A stretch of DNA of 64,000 nt from Flaviflagellibacter sp963786225 (lineage in GTDB: Bacteria; Pseudomonadota; Alphaproteobacteria; Rhizobiales; Methylopilaceae): assembly GCA_963786225.1 (NCBI GenBank), contig CAWAYQ010000006.1:194576-258575 (forward strand), given 5' to 3'. Below the pieces are notes generated by a model. The model was not told where the DNA came from and ran no database searches. It saw only the letters and a list, made by a program, of their open reading frames with translations. Position numbers and translations under genes: made by a program. Of the stretch, positions 18,101 to 27,809 are shown piece by piece (the first letter of the stretch is position 1; every line of letters begins with the position of its first letter).

Positions 18101-20997
18101 TTCGGCGAGAACGGCAATGACTACCTGGACGGCGGCGACAGCGTCGACGAGATGTGGGCCGCTGCCGGTAACGACTGGCTGCGCGGCGGCGTCGGCGACG
18201 ACCACCTGGTCGGCGGCGACGGCAACGACCTGCTCGAAGGCGGCCTCGGGCCGACGGCCAATGACGGCGACCGGCTGGTGGGCCAGGGCACCATCGACTT
18301 CGGTCCCCCTGCTCCCGCGGACCTCGGGCTTCGACGTCGCCTCCTACGAGGATGTCGACATCGCCATCACCGCCAACCTGGACACCACCAACCAGAACGG
18401 CACGGGTCCGCTGATCGACACCTATGCCGGCGTCGACGGCCTCGTCGGCTCACGGTTCGACGACAACCTCACCGGCGCGGACCCGGCACGATAAGCACCA
18501 ACGGCATCAACAACCTGCTCGTCGGCGGCGCCGGCAACGACATCCTGACGGGCCTCGGCGGCGACGATTTCATTTTCGGCGACTCGGTCGTCGTCAAAAA
18601 TGACCTCAGCGTCCACCTCGGCCCCGTGGCTGACTGGATCCTCAATTGGAAGGGAACGGGAGAAGACCGCCCGGACTTCGGAGTTAATGGCGGCCTCGGC
18701 CACGTCCTTGGCGATAACGGCGCCGATGGCACCGCCGACAAGGCGGTGTTCAGCGGAGCGCGCAGCGACTACTCCATCACGATGAATCCGGATGGCACAT
18801 TGCGGGTCGTCGACAACCGCGGCATCGACAGCACGGCGGCCGGCGATACCCTCAAGGACGTCGAGTTCCTCCAGTTCTTGAACGGCACCTTCGCGGTAGG
18901 CTCCCTCGTCAACATTGCGGCGACAGGCGCACCGGTCATCAGCGACCTGACGCCGACGGAAGGGCAGGCGCTCACGCTCAACACGGCCTCGATCTCCGAT
19001 GCGAACGGGACGGGGGCATTCTCCTATCAATGGCAAGCGTTGGTCGGCGCCACCTGGACGAACATCGCCGGCGCAACGGGAGCCTCCTTCACGCCTGATG
19101 ATAATGCTCTGCAATCTTTCGGCGATCAGGCCGGCCTCCAGCTTCGAGCGGTTGTGAGCTTTACAGATCTGGCGGGCAATCCCGAAACGGTCACCTCCGC
19201 GCCCACAGGTCCGGTGGGTGTAAATTGGAGCACCAGTCTTGGTGCCACATTCAATGGAACAGCCGGTGACGACATTGCCAATGGCTCCAACTCTGCTGAC
19301 ACGCTCAACGGCAATGCCGGGAACGACACCCTCAACGGCAACGGCAGCGCAGATACACTGAACGGCGGCGCCGGGAACGACGCACTGAACGGCGGCGCCG
19401 GAACGGATACTGCAGTCTTCGCCGGAGCCGTAGGCAATTATACGGTCGACACCGCTGGCACCAACATTCTCGTCACAGACAATGTCGGCAGCGAGGGCAC
19501 CGATACGTTGAGCGGCATCGAACAAATCCGTTTCAACGGCGTGAACTACGCCGTGGTGGCGGGAACGGCCGCCGCTAATATTAACTTGAATGGAGCAACT
19601 GGCGCCAACAATTCACAGGCCGTCTTCGGCTTTGCCGGCATTGACACCATCAATGGCGGGGCCGGAAATGACCTCATCCTCGGCGGGGCTGGGAATGACA
19701 CCATCACGCAGAACCGGCAACGACCGGCGGGCGTGATATCGTGGATGGCGGCAGCGAGATGCGACACCTACCAGCTCAACGGTGCGGCAGGTGCCGAGAC
19801 GTTCACGATCTACTCGCGGGCGGCCGCACTTGCGGCAATCGCCGGACTGACGTCTGCAGTGCAAACACCGAGATCGTGATCGCCCGCAACGGCGCAGTTG
19901 TCGCCGAGCTCGACAACATCGAGGAAATCCGCGTCAACACCCTCCAGGTAACCTCGCCAGGCGGCTCGGGAGGAGGTGTCAACGGTGGCGACACCATCCA
20001 GGTGCATCGGTAACTTCAGCGCCGGTCACCAGCCTGAACTTCAACACGATCACGATCGACGGCAATTCCGGCAACGACACGCGTCGACATCTCGGCCCTG
20101 AGTTCGGCTCATCGCATCGTCTTCAAGTCGAACGGCGGCAACGACACGATCGTCGGCACGCTGCGGCCGCAGGACGTGATCGAGCTGGCGCCGGGAATGA
20201 CCATCGCCGATTACGACGACGGACAACGGTGAACGGCGTGACCACCATGACCAGCCTCGGTCATGCGGTGACGCTTCGTCAGCGCCGGCGGACTGCCCCA
20301 GCTGGTGAATGGCGCCGATCCGACCATCTACGGGACGTCCGGTGCGAACCGTATGAACGGCACCGGCGGAAATGACCGGATCGATGCCGGAGCCGGCACG
20401 CGACACGGTCTATGGCGAAGCGGCAACGACACTTTCGTTGCCCGTAACGGCGACGGCAACGACACCTATTACGGTGACGGCAGCCGGGGCGGTACCGGTG
20501 TCGATACGCTCGATATGTCGGCGATCACGGCGAAAGTCACGGTCGATCTCGGCTCCGGCTCGCGGTTCCGGGGCAGCGCGAGCGCGGCGGCGGGCTCCGA
20601 CACGCTCTATGGCGTCGAGAACGTCGTCACCGGTTCGGGCGCCGACACGATCATCGCCAGCACCGCGGTCAACGTCATGCAGGGCGGTGCCGGTAACGAC
20701 ACCTTCCGGTTTGTCAGCGCCGCCGCCGCCAATGGCGACACGATCCTCGATTTCCAGGCCGGCGACGTCCTGGACCTGAGCGGGATCGACGCCAATGCCG
20801 GAGCGCGCGGCAACCAGGCCTTCACACTGAAGCCCGGAGCCATCGGCGCCTCGGCACAGCTGATGGTCACCCACGAGAACCGCGACGACGGAGAGTACAC
20901 CGTCGTGCATGGCAATACCGGTGGCAGCAACGCCGTCGAGTTCAAGCTGAACATCAAGGGAGACCACGATCTGGACGCGGGCGACTTCCGGTTCTGA
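15194..20997 (+). pseudogene. Giant RTX animal-haem-type peroxidase, interrupted by many indels
   Basis: Read across about ten frame changes, this encodes a secreted protein of about 1,930 residues. The first part is an animal-type haem peroxidase domain. FGQFFDHGLD carries the distal His-Asp, HHVFHEEHN and the proximal FRLGHSML follow, and INIARGRDVG is the family NxxRGRDxG motif. A long Ca-binding region of RTX nonapeptides (GGxGxDxLx) from about 17.75 kb and immunoglobulin-like segments follow. The C-terminus ends GDFRF, an Asp-plus-hydrophobic tail typical of PrtD-type ABC substrates. Shifts fall near 15385, 15590, 17020, 17540, 18300, 18480 and repeatedly between 19700 and 20310; at 17020 and 17540 one extra C restores the frame. 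The ATG at 15194 follows GGAG. The next gene block encodes its likely exporter. Confidence 0.8.
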
Positions 20998-21010
20998 TCG
21001 GTCCTAGAGC

Positions 21011-21039
21011 GGAGCGGGCCGGCCTTGCCGGCCCGCTCC
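21011..21039 (+). terminator. Strong hairpin after the RTX peroxidase
   Basis: A perfect 13-bp stem (GGAGCGGGCCGGC and its complement) with a three-base loop CTT lies 13 bp past the peroxidase stop, followed by ATTCC. It separates the peroxidase from the exporter operon. Confidence 0.75.
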
Positions 21040-21074
21040 ATTCCTTGAAGCCACGAACTCCATAGCGTGTCGTC

Positions 21075-22815
21075 ATGCATTCCAAAAACCGATCCAGAAC
21101 ATCCACCAAGCCGGGGCCGACCGAGCTCATCAAGGGATTTCGCGGCGTTCTCTTGTTCCTGTGCCTGACCTCCGGGCTCATCAACATTCTTGCGCTCACA
21201 GGAGCATTCTACATGCTCCAGATCTACGACCGCGCGCTGACGGGCGGCAGCGTCCCTACTCTGCTCGCACTGTCGGCTCTCGCCATCGGACTCTATCTCT
21301 TCCAGGGAACGTTCGACGTCATCCGGTCCCAGGTCCTGGTGCGCGTGGGCGCCAGACTGGACAAAAAGATCGCTCCGCTCGCCCATCGCGTCGCCATCGA
21401 CATGCCGCGCTTCGGGTTTTCGACCGCGGAATCGCTCGAGCGCGGCCGCGATGTCGATACCGTCCGCGGATTTCTCGGTTCGCAGGGACCGATCGCGCTT
21501 TTCGATCTGCCCTGGATGCCGATCTACCTGATCTTCGTCTACCTCCTTCACCCCTATCTCGGAGCTCTCACGCTCGGCGGCGCGTTTGTCCTTACGATGC
21601 TGACGATCGTCACCGAACTGATGACGCGGCGGCTGGGCGTCGATACTCAGCGGGCGGCCGTCGCCCGCAACAACATCGCCGATTCCAACACGCGCAACGC
21701 CGACATCCTCAAAGCGATGGGATTTGCGGGCAGGGCGGTGGACCGCTTCAACACCGCCAACGGCGAGCACCTTCAACTGCAGACCCGCGCCAACGATATC
21801 ACCGGCACTCTGGGCGCGATATCGCGCGTGCTGCGCATGCTGCTGCAATCGGCGCTGCTCGGCCTCGGCGCCTATCTGACGATCAAGGGCGATCTGTCCG
21901 CCGGCGGGATCATCGCATCGCTCCGTCGCCTCGTCTCGCGCGCTCGCGCCGATCGATCTGGCGATCGGCAACTGGAAGAGCGTGGTCGCCGCGCGGCTTG
22001 CATTCAAGCGCCTGCGGGAAACCGTGATCGCGATGAGCGAAATCAAGGAGCCGATGCCGCTGCCCGCTCCGGCCGTGTCGCTCAAGATCGAGAAAATCAC
22101 CGTGGCGGCGCCCGCGTCCGGCCGCGTCCTCCTGAGCGAGGTCGAGTTCGAACTGAAGGCCGGCGACGGGCTGGGCGTGATCGGACCGAGCGCCGGCGGC
22201 AAGACCACTCTTGTTCGTGCACTTACCGGGGTCTGGCCGGTTCTGCGCGGCAGCATCCGTCTCGACGATGCCGAGCTCACCCAATGGAACGACGATGTGC
22301 TCGGCCGCCATCTCGGCTATCTGCCGCAGGACGTCGCTCTGCTGGACGCCAGCATCGAGGAAAACATCTCCCGTTTCGCGGAGGAGGCGGATGCGCGCGC
22401 CATCATCGGCGCGGCCCAGGCCGCCGGCGTCCACGAGATGATCGTCCGCATGCCCGACGGCTACAAGACGCAGATCGGCTCGCAGGGCATGGCGCTGTCC
22501 GCGGGGCAGCGGCAGAGGATCGGGCTCGCGCGCGCTCTGTTCGGCAACCCGTTCCTCGTCGTCCTGGACGAGCCGAATTCCAATCTCGACAGCGAGGGCG
22601 AGTCCGCGCTGACCGCCGCCATCGCCGGAATCCGCGATCGCGGCGGCATCGCTGTCGTCGTGGCTCACCGGCCGAGCGCGCTGGCCGCGGTCGATCTCGT
22701 CGCGGTGGTGCAGAACGGCCGGCTGGTCGGCTTCGGGCCGAAAGACGAGATCATCGGCTCGGCAAATTCCCCGGCGGCGGGCAGGGCGACAACAACGGTG
22801 AGGGCATCGGCATGA
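21075..22815 (+). pseudogene. Type I secretion ABC permease/ATPase (PrtD type), split by one frameshift
   Basis: Joined over a shift near 21920, the total of 1,741 nt equals 580 codons plus one base, the normal length for PrtD-type exporters. The six-helix membrane domain starts GFRGVLLFLCLTSGLINILA. The ATPase has Walker A GPSAGGKTT, the signature LSAGQRQRIGLARAL and Walker B FLVVLDEP. The extra base falls between the last membrane helices and the ATPase. It would export RTX proteins in one step to the outside, with the HlyD-type adaptor at 24957 and a TolC-like protein not present nearby. Its stop overlaps the start of the next gene (ATGA). Confidence 0.87.
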
Positions 22816-24938
22816 TCGACATCAAGGCGACCAAGGCTCAGGCCCCGAGCAACGAGCCGTCCCGCGACCGCTATCTGCAAAAGGCCGGCGCCGTTCTCGG
22901 CAAGATGCCGGTCCATCTCGCGCTGATCCTGACGGCGGCGGTGCTGTACCTGCAAAGCTTCATCAGGAACGCCGCGGCCCAAGGCGATGCGCCGGGCGAG
23001 GGGCATCCCGCGCCGCCCGAACCGGCCGCCGGTTCGATCGGTGCGCAGCAGACCGACGCTGTTAACGGCGCGCAAGACGAACAGCCGCCGGCGATGGCGG
23101 ACAGGACCTCCATCGGCGCTACGATCCGCTCGGAGGCCTCGTCCTTCGTGATGCTGGATTCTCCGGCCATCGATTTTGCGGTTTCCCCGGTCGCCGTCCG
23201 TACAAGCAAAGAGGCATTCGAATTCCGACCGAAATCGAGCAACGACAATATAGGGAGTGCCGTCCACGGCCATGGCAGTCCGGCTGGATCGGGCGGCGCC
23301 GCTTTTCAGGGCGGGCGGGAGCACGCGGACCGAAGCGGCGGCGGCGGCGGCGAAGGCGAAGATCAGGAAGAAGATGACGTCGACGACGATGACACGCCGG
23401 TCCCGAATCGCGCTCCACGGACGAACGGGTCGGTGCTGCTCGGCGATTTCGTCAGCGGCCAGGCCGCGTTCATCACCTTTGCTGCCCTGCTTCAGAATGC
23501 ATCCGATCCCGACGGGGATTCTCTGGCGATCGGCGATGTGCAGGCAAGTTCAGGAACCCTCGTGCCCGTGCAGGGCGGCTGGATCTACACCGCCGCCGCC
23601 GGCCAAACCGGCCTTCAGTCCATTACCTATACGATCCACGACGCGGCGTATGCCATTCCTCAGATCGCGCGGTTCCAGGTTGTCGCCCAACCGGCGGCGG
23701 AAGCCGCCGCAATGAGCGACGCCGCTTTCGCAGCGCTCCCGACAGGCGACGAAGCTGCCGACTCGGGAGACCAAGATCCCCTTCTGTCCAGCAACAGCGC
23801 CGTTAGGCGCGAAGCTCCGCGACTTCCGGAGGTCGACGCCGAGGTTCTGTACGGAACCGCCAGCGACGACACGATCCTCGGCGGGTCCGGCGATGAGGTC
23901 GTTTTTGGCCGCCGCGGCAACGACGTCGTCCGGGCGGGTGCGGGCGACGACCGACTGTTCGGCGAAGACGGCGATGACGTGCTCTTCGGCGAGGATGGCG
24001 ACGATCTGCTCGCCGGTGGCGATGGTAATGACAAACTCGACGGCGGCGCCGGCGCCGACGACGTGCGCGGCGAAGGGGGCGACGATGTGCTTGTCGCGAG
24101 CCTCGATGCCGATGCAGATCTCTATGACGGCGGCGGCGGTACAGACACTCTCGATCTGTCCGAGACCAAGGCCGGCACGTGCGTCGACCTGACCGCCGGA
24201 ACCGCCGATGGCGTCGAGACCGGCGCCGATCTCGTGACCGGGATCGAGCAGGTCACGGGCGGCGCCGGCGCGGATGATCTGCGGGGCAATGCGGGCGCCA
24301 ATGTTCTTAGCGGCGCCGCCGGCGATGACATTCTCGATGGTTGCGGCGGCCAGGACGAGGTTCACGGGGGCGACGGCAATGACCGGCTCGTCGGAAGCAG
24401 CGATGCGGTCGCCGATATCCTCGATGGCGGCAGCGGCACCGACACACTTGACCTGTCGGGGACAAGCCTCGGCGTGCTCGTCGACCTGACGACCGGCAAG
24501 GCGGTCGGGGTCGAGATCGGTGAGGACCTGCTTTCCGAAATCGAAAATATTCTCGGCGGCGCGGGCGACGACACCTTCATCGTCGCCACCCAATCGGCCG
24601 AGCTGTGCGGCGGTGGCGGCAACGACGAGTTCCGCTTCACCGCTCTCGCGGTGGCGCCGACAGCCCATGTCATCCACGACTTCATGGTTGGCGACCGCAT
24701 CTACATCGCGGACTACGAGATCTCCAAGCAGGCCGCCGACGAGGTCGCGACCCTGTTCGAGGACATCTACGGCAACCGCGAGGAACATCGCGGCCGCTCG
24801 ATCCGCTACCACAACGAACGCGTTGACGAGATGGACCGGACGAGGATCGAGGCCGATCTCGACGGCGATGCGCTCTACGAGCTCGCCATCAGTCTCGACG
24901 GCCACCACGTTCTGTTCATCGCCGAGAACATCACCTGA
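22812..24938 (+). CDS. RTX calcium-binding protein with N-terminal hydrophobic segment
   Basis: A 708-residue protein placed between the two exporter genes. Residues about 32-58 are hydrophobic (LALILTAAVLYLQSF) and resemble a signal anchor. A disordered segment has an acidic run of Glu/Asp near residue 190. A cadherin-like/Ig-like unit (about 198-290) is followed by two blocks of RTX nonapeptides (about 345-430 and 485-535), separated by TDTLDLSxT segments. The start overlaps the ABC stop. Ca ions would fold the RTX rolls outside the cell. A hydrophobic N-terminus is unusual for type I substrates, which are recognised by the C-terminus, so this could be a cell-anchored partner or retention protein. 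The frame is intact throughout. Confidence 0.82.
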   Translation: MIDIKATKAQAPSNEPSRDRYLQKAGAVLGKMPVHLALILTAAVLYLQSFIRNAAAQGDAPGEGHPAPPEPAAGSIGAQQTDAVNGAQDEQPPAMADRTSIGATIRSEASSFVMLDSPAIDFAVSPVAVRTSKEAFEFRPKSSNDNIGSAVHGHGSPAGSGGAAFQGGREHADRSGGGGGEGEDQEEDDVDDDDTPVPNRAPRTNGSVLLGDFVSGQAAFITFAALLQNASDPDGDSLAIGDVQASSGTLVPVQGGWIYTAAAGQTGLQSITYTIHDAAYAIPQIARFQVVAQPAAEAAAMSDAAFAALPTGDEAADSGDQDPLLSSNSAVRREAPRLPEVDAEVLYGTASDDTILGGSGDEVVFGRRGNDVVRAGAGDDRLFGEDGDDVLFGEDGDDLLAGGDGNDKLDGGAGADDVRGEGGDDVLVASLDADADLYDGGGGTDTLDLSETKAGTCVDLTAGTADGVETGADLVTGIEQVTGGAGADDLRGNAGANVLSGAAGDDILDGCGGQDEVHGGDGNDRLVGSSDAVADILDGGSGTDTLDLSGTSLGVLVDLTTGKAVGVEIGEDLLSEIENILGGAGDDTFIVATQSAELCGGGGNDEFRFTALAVAPTAHVIHDFMVGDRIYIADYEISKQAADEVATLFEDIYGNREEHRGRSIRYHNERVDEMDRTRIEADLDGDALYELAISLDGHHVLFIAENIT

Positions 24939-24956
24939 AACACGGAGATCTGAACC

Positions 24957-26276
24957 ATGTCGGCACCAAGCACCAACGCCCCGATGGATCAGGATCTCGG
25001 GTTCAAGATCGGCGGCCGGGTCTATGCGGGGCTCGTTCTGGCGCTGCTGCTGGTCGGCGGCATCGGCGGCTGGTCGCTGATGGCGGAGTTGTCGGGCGCG
25101 ATCGTCGCCACCGGCTCGGTCAAGGTCGACCGCAACCTGAAGGCGCTGCAGCATCGCGACGGCGGCATCATCAGCGAGATCGCGGTCCGCGAAGGCGACT
25201 TCGTCCGCAAGGGCCAGGTGCTGCTGCGGCTCGACGACGTCCAGACACGCGCCGAGCTGTCGATCGTGACCTCGCAGCTGACCGAACTGACGGCGCGCAG
25301 GGCGCGATTGGTCGCCGAACGCGACGGCCAGGAGCATCTGCAGTTCCCGGACGGTTTTGTGGAGTCCTCACCCGAAGCGGCGGCGACGGCCAACAGCGAA
25401 ACCAATCTGTTCCGCGGAGACCGCACCCACCGCGACAGCCAGAAGGAGCAGCTCGAACTGCGCATCGCCCAGACCGACAAGGAGATCAGCGGGCTCGACG
25501 CCCAGCGGGTCGCCAAGGTCGACGAGATCCGGCTGGTCCAGTCCGAGAACAGCAAGCTGAAGGACCTGTTCTCAAGGGGCCTGATCGAGAACATCCGCGT
25601 CTACACCGCCGACCGCGAGGCGGCGCGCCTCGACGGCAGCCGCGGCGAGGTCGAGGCCGGCATTGCCCGCGCGAAGGCCACGATCAGCGAGATCCGGCTG
25701 CAGATCATCGCCATCGACCAGACCGCCCGCACCGAGGCGCAACGCGAGCTGACGACGGTCGAAGCCAAATTATCCGAACTCCAGGATCGCCGCGTGGCCA
25801 TCGAGGACCGGCTGTCGCGTACAGACATACGGGCGCCGCTGGCGGGCTATGTCAACGAGCTGTCGGTTCACACGATCGGCGGCGTGATCACCCCGGCGGA
25901 GCGGCTGATCACGCTGGTGCCCGAGAACGCCACGCTGCGCATCGAGGCCAAATTGTTGCCGGCCGACATCGACCAGGTCGAGGTCGGGCAGCCGGCGCGG
26001 CTTCTGTTCTCGGCGTTCAACCGCAACACCACGCCGGAACTGCCCGGCAAGGTCGTCTACGTCTCGCCCGCAACGACCCGCGATACGGTGACCGGCGACG
26101 TCTACTACCTTGCCGATGTCGAGATCAAAGCCGCCGAGATGGAGAAGCTTGGTGGCCGCAAGCTGGTACCCGGAATGCCTGTCGAGGTCTACATCTCGAC
26201 CGAGCAGCGCGCCGCCATCTCCTACCTGACCAAGCCCTTCATGGACCAGGTTCGAAAGGCGTTCCGGGAGGAGTAG
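24957..26276 (+). CDS. HlyD family type I secretion periplasmic adaptor
   Basis: A 439-residue membrane-fusion protein of the PrtE/HlyD class. A cytosolic tail of about 20 residues precedes one transmembrane helix (about 23-45). A split lipoyl domain (beginning VKVDRNLKALQHRDGGII) surrounds a long coiled coil (about 85-290), and a beta-barrel domain follows. The gene lies 18 bp after the RTX gene, completing an operon of ATPase, RTX protein and adaptor. It should bridge the ABC exporter to a TolC-type outer-membrane channel encoded elsewhere. Confidence 0.93.
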   Translation: MSAPSTNAPMDQDLGFKIGGRVYAGLVLALLLVGGIGGWSLMAELSGAIVATGSVKVDRNLKALQHRDGGIISEIAVREGDFVRKGQVLLRLDDVQTRAELSIVTSQLTELTARRARLVAERDGQEHLQFPDGFVESSPEAAATANSETNLFRGDRTHRDSQKEQLELRIAQTDKEISGLDAQRVAKVDEIRLVQSENSKLKDLFSRGLIENIRVYTADREAARLDGSRGEVEAGIARAKATISEIRLQIIAIDQTARTEAQRELTTVEAKLSELQDRRVAIEDRLSRTDIRAPLAGYVNELSVHTIGGVITPAERLITLVPENATLRIEAKLLPADIDQVEVGQPARLLFSAFNRNTTPELPGKVVYVSPATTRDTVTGDVYYLADVEIKAAEMEKLGGRKLVPGMPVEVYISTEQRAAISYLTKPFMDQVRKAFREE

Positions 26277-26442
26277 AAGGGCCCGGGCCGTTACGCGTCG
26301 CCGGGAGATATGACCGTCCACGCGGAGGGGCCTATTGGACGTGGAGAACATGTCTGTACAGACGTGGAGGAATAGCCCACGGCGGTAGGGACCAAGACGG
26401 TCAGGCCTCTCTCGCGGTGCGGCTACGGGTGGACATCGGCCA

Positions 26443-27723
26443 TTATCGCACCTGGAGCATGACGAAACTCCCGAGCGCCAGGAGAAGCGCCGGAGGCATC
26501 AGGACCAAACCCAGCCCAAGAAACTTCCAGAAACCGATCTGTTCGCCTTCGCGACGGAGCGCCGCGAGCCAAAGTACCGTTGCGAGCGAACCCGTGACGG
26601 AGAGATTCGGACCAAGGTCGACGCCGATCAACAAGGCTCCGGTTACCTGGTGCGGCAGGTTTGCCGCGTGCGCGGCAGAGCCGGCGATCATGCCGGCGGG
26701 GAGGTTGTTCAAGAGGTTGCTGGCGACTGCGACAATGGCTCCGGCGCCGAATGCGGCCGCACTCACCGACGTCTCGGCTGCGGTTTGCAGCAATTGGGTC
26801 AGCGCCCCGATCGCGCCGGTCCGCTCCAGACCTTGAACCATGATGAAGAGGCCAGCGACAAGGGGGAGCACGTTCCAAGAAATGCCTTTGAGCACCTCCC
26901 ATGGTCTCTCCCGCTTGTGCAGGAATACGACCAGAGCGGTGGCGGCTCCGGCGATAAACGTCGGGAGCCCGAGTTGCCGGTCGAATGCCGACGCCAGCAG
27001 CAGCGCCGGGGCGGTTATGGCAATACCGCCAGCCGCCAGACGTCCGGCGCTCGAAAGGTGCGGTAGAGGAATGTCCCGGGAGATTTCGAGCTGAAGCGAT
27101 CTGCGCTGCATAAGATGAAGGGCGACATAGGTTGCGCCGATTGAAAGGATCGAGGGCAAACCGAATTCGGTGAGCCACGACAACAGGGGCGGCATGTGGC
27201 CGCCAAAGACCACAAGGTTTGCGGGATTTGATATAGGCAGCACGAAACTTGCGGCATTTGCGGTGAATGCGCAGGCGAACAGATAGGGCTGCGGCTTGGC
27301 GTTGGCGGCTTTGGTAGCCGCGTAGACAGCCGGAGTTAGAATAATCGCGGTCGCGTCATTGGACAGGAAAACGGTGACAACGGTGCCGACCGCAAAGACA
27401 AGCCCGAAGAGCCTGTGGGGTGAGCCATGCGCCTGACGTACAGCCAGCGCCGCGAGCCAGTTGAACAACCCCTCCTTTCGCGCAAGCTCCGCAAGCAGCA
27501 TCATCCCGACGAGAAACAGATAGACGTCGCTTCCTTTGCCGATCGCCTCCAGCGCGCTTGTCCAGGGCAGCAATGCGAGCACGACAAGCGCCGTCGCGCC
27601 GAGAGCCGCCCAGATCGCTTCGGGCAGGCCCCAGGGGCGGACGATCACGCCGAGCGTCGCCAGCGTCGCGATCGTCCACGTTGCGCCTTGGGCGGTTGTT
27701 ACAAGAGACATTGCTGTGCGCAC
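26443..27723 (-). CDS. ArsB/NhaD-type permease
   Basis: A 426-residue inner-membrane protein of the ion transporter superfamily containing ArsB arsenite and NhaD sodium/proton exchangers. About 11-12 hydrophobic segments are visible, with conserved stretches LSNDATAIILTPAVYA and LPISNPANLVVFG in the first half and NNLPAGMI and GVDLGPNLSVTGSLAT in the second. The frame opens with a GTG at 27723; an ATG at 27711 is an alternative. Most bacterial homologues are annotated as arsenic transporters, but no arsR or arsC is adjacent, so arsenite as substrate is not supported by context. Confidence 0.85.
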   Translation of the reverse strand: MRTAMSLVTTAQGATWTIATLATLGVIVRPWGLPEAIWAALGATALVVLALLPWTSALEAIGKGSDVYLFLVGMMLLAELARKEGLFNWLAALAVRQAHGSPHRLFGLVFAVGTVVTVFLSNDATAIILTPAVYAATKAANAKPQPYLFACAFTANAASFVLPISNPANLVVFGGHMPPLLSWLTEFGLPSILSIGATYVALHLMQRRSLQLEISRDIPLPHLSSAGRLAAGGIAITAPALLLASAFDRQLGLPTFIAGAATALVVFLHKRERPWEVLKGISWNVLPLVAGLFIMVQGLERTGAIGALTQLLQTAAETSVSAAAFGAGAIVAVASNLLNNLPAGMIAGSAAHAANLPHQVTGALLIGVDLGPNLSVTGSLATVLWLAALRREGEQIGFWKFLGLGLVLMPPALLLALGSFVMLQVR

Positions 27724-27809
27724 GCCACGGTGTCACTTCGCAAGCGCCTGGCAATCGCAAGTGCTTCGCCGTCGTCGCGCGCGCTGCTCGCCATAACGGA
27801 CTTTCCTTC

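Noticed and set aside
17760..20700. Regularly spaced short repeats resembling a CRISPR-like array
   Set aside because: They are in-frame RTX nonapeptide codons (GGxGxDxLx) with variable third bases, not identical repeats with unique spacers. No cas gene is nearby.
26443..27723. Arsenic resistance operon
   Set aside because: Only the ArsB/NhaD-type permease is present. No arsR, arsC or acr3 partner lies nearby, so an arsenic role is not supported.
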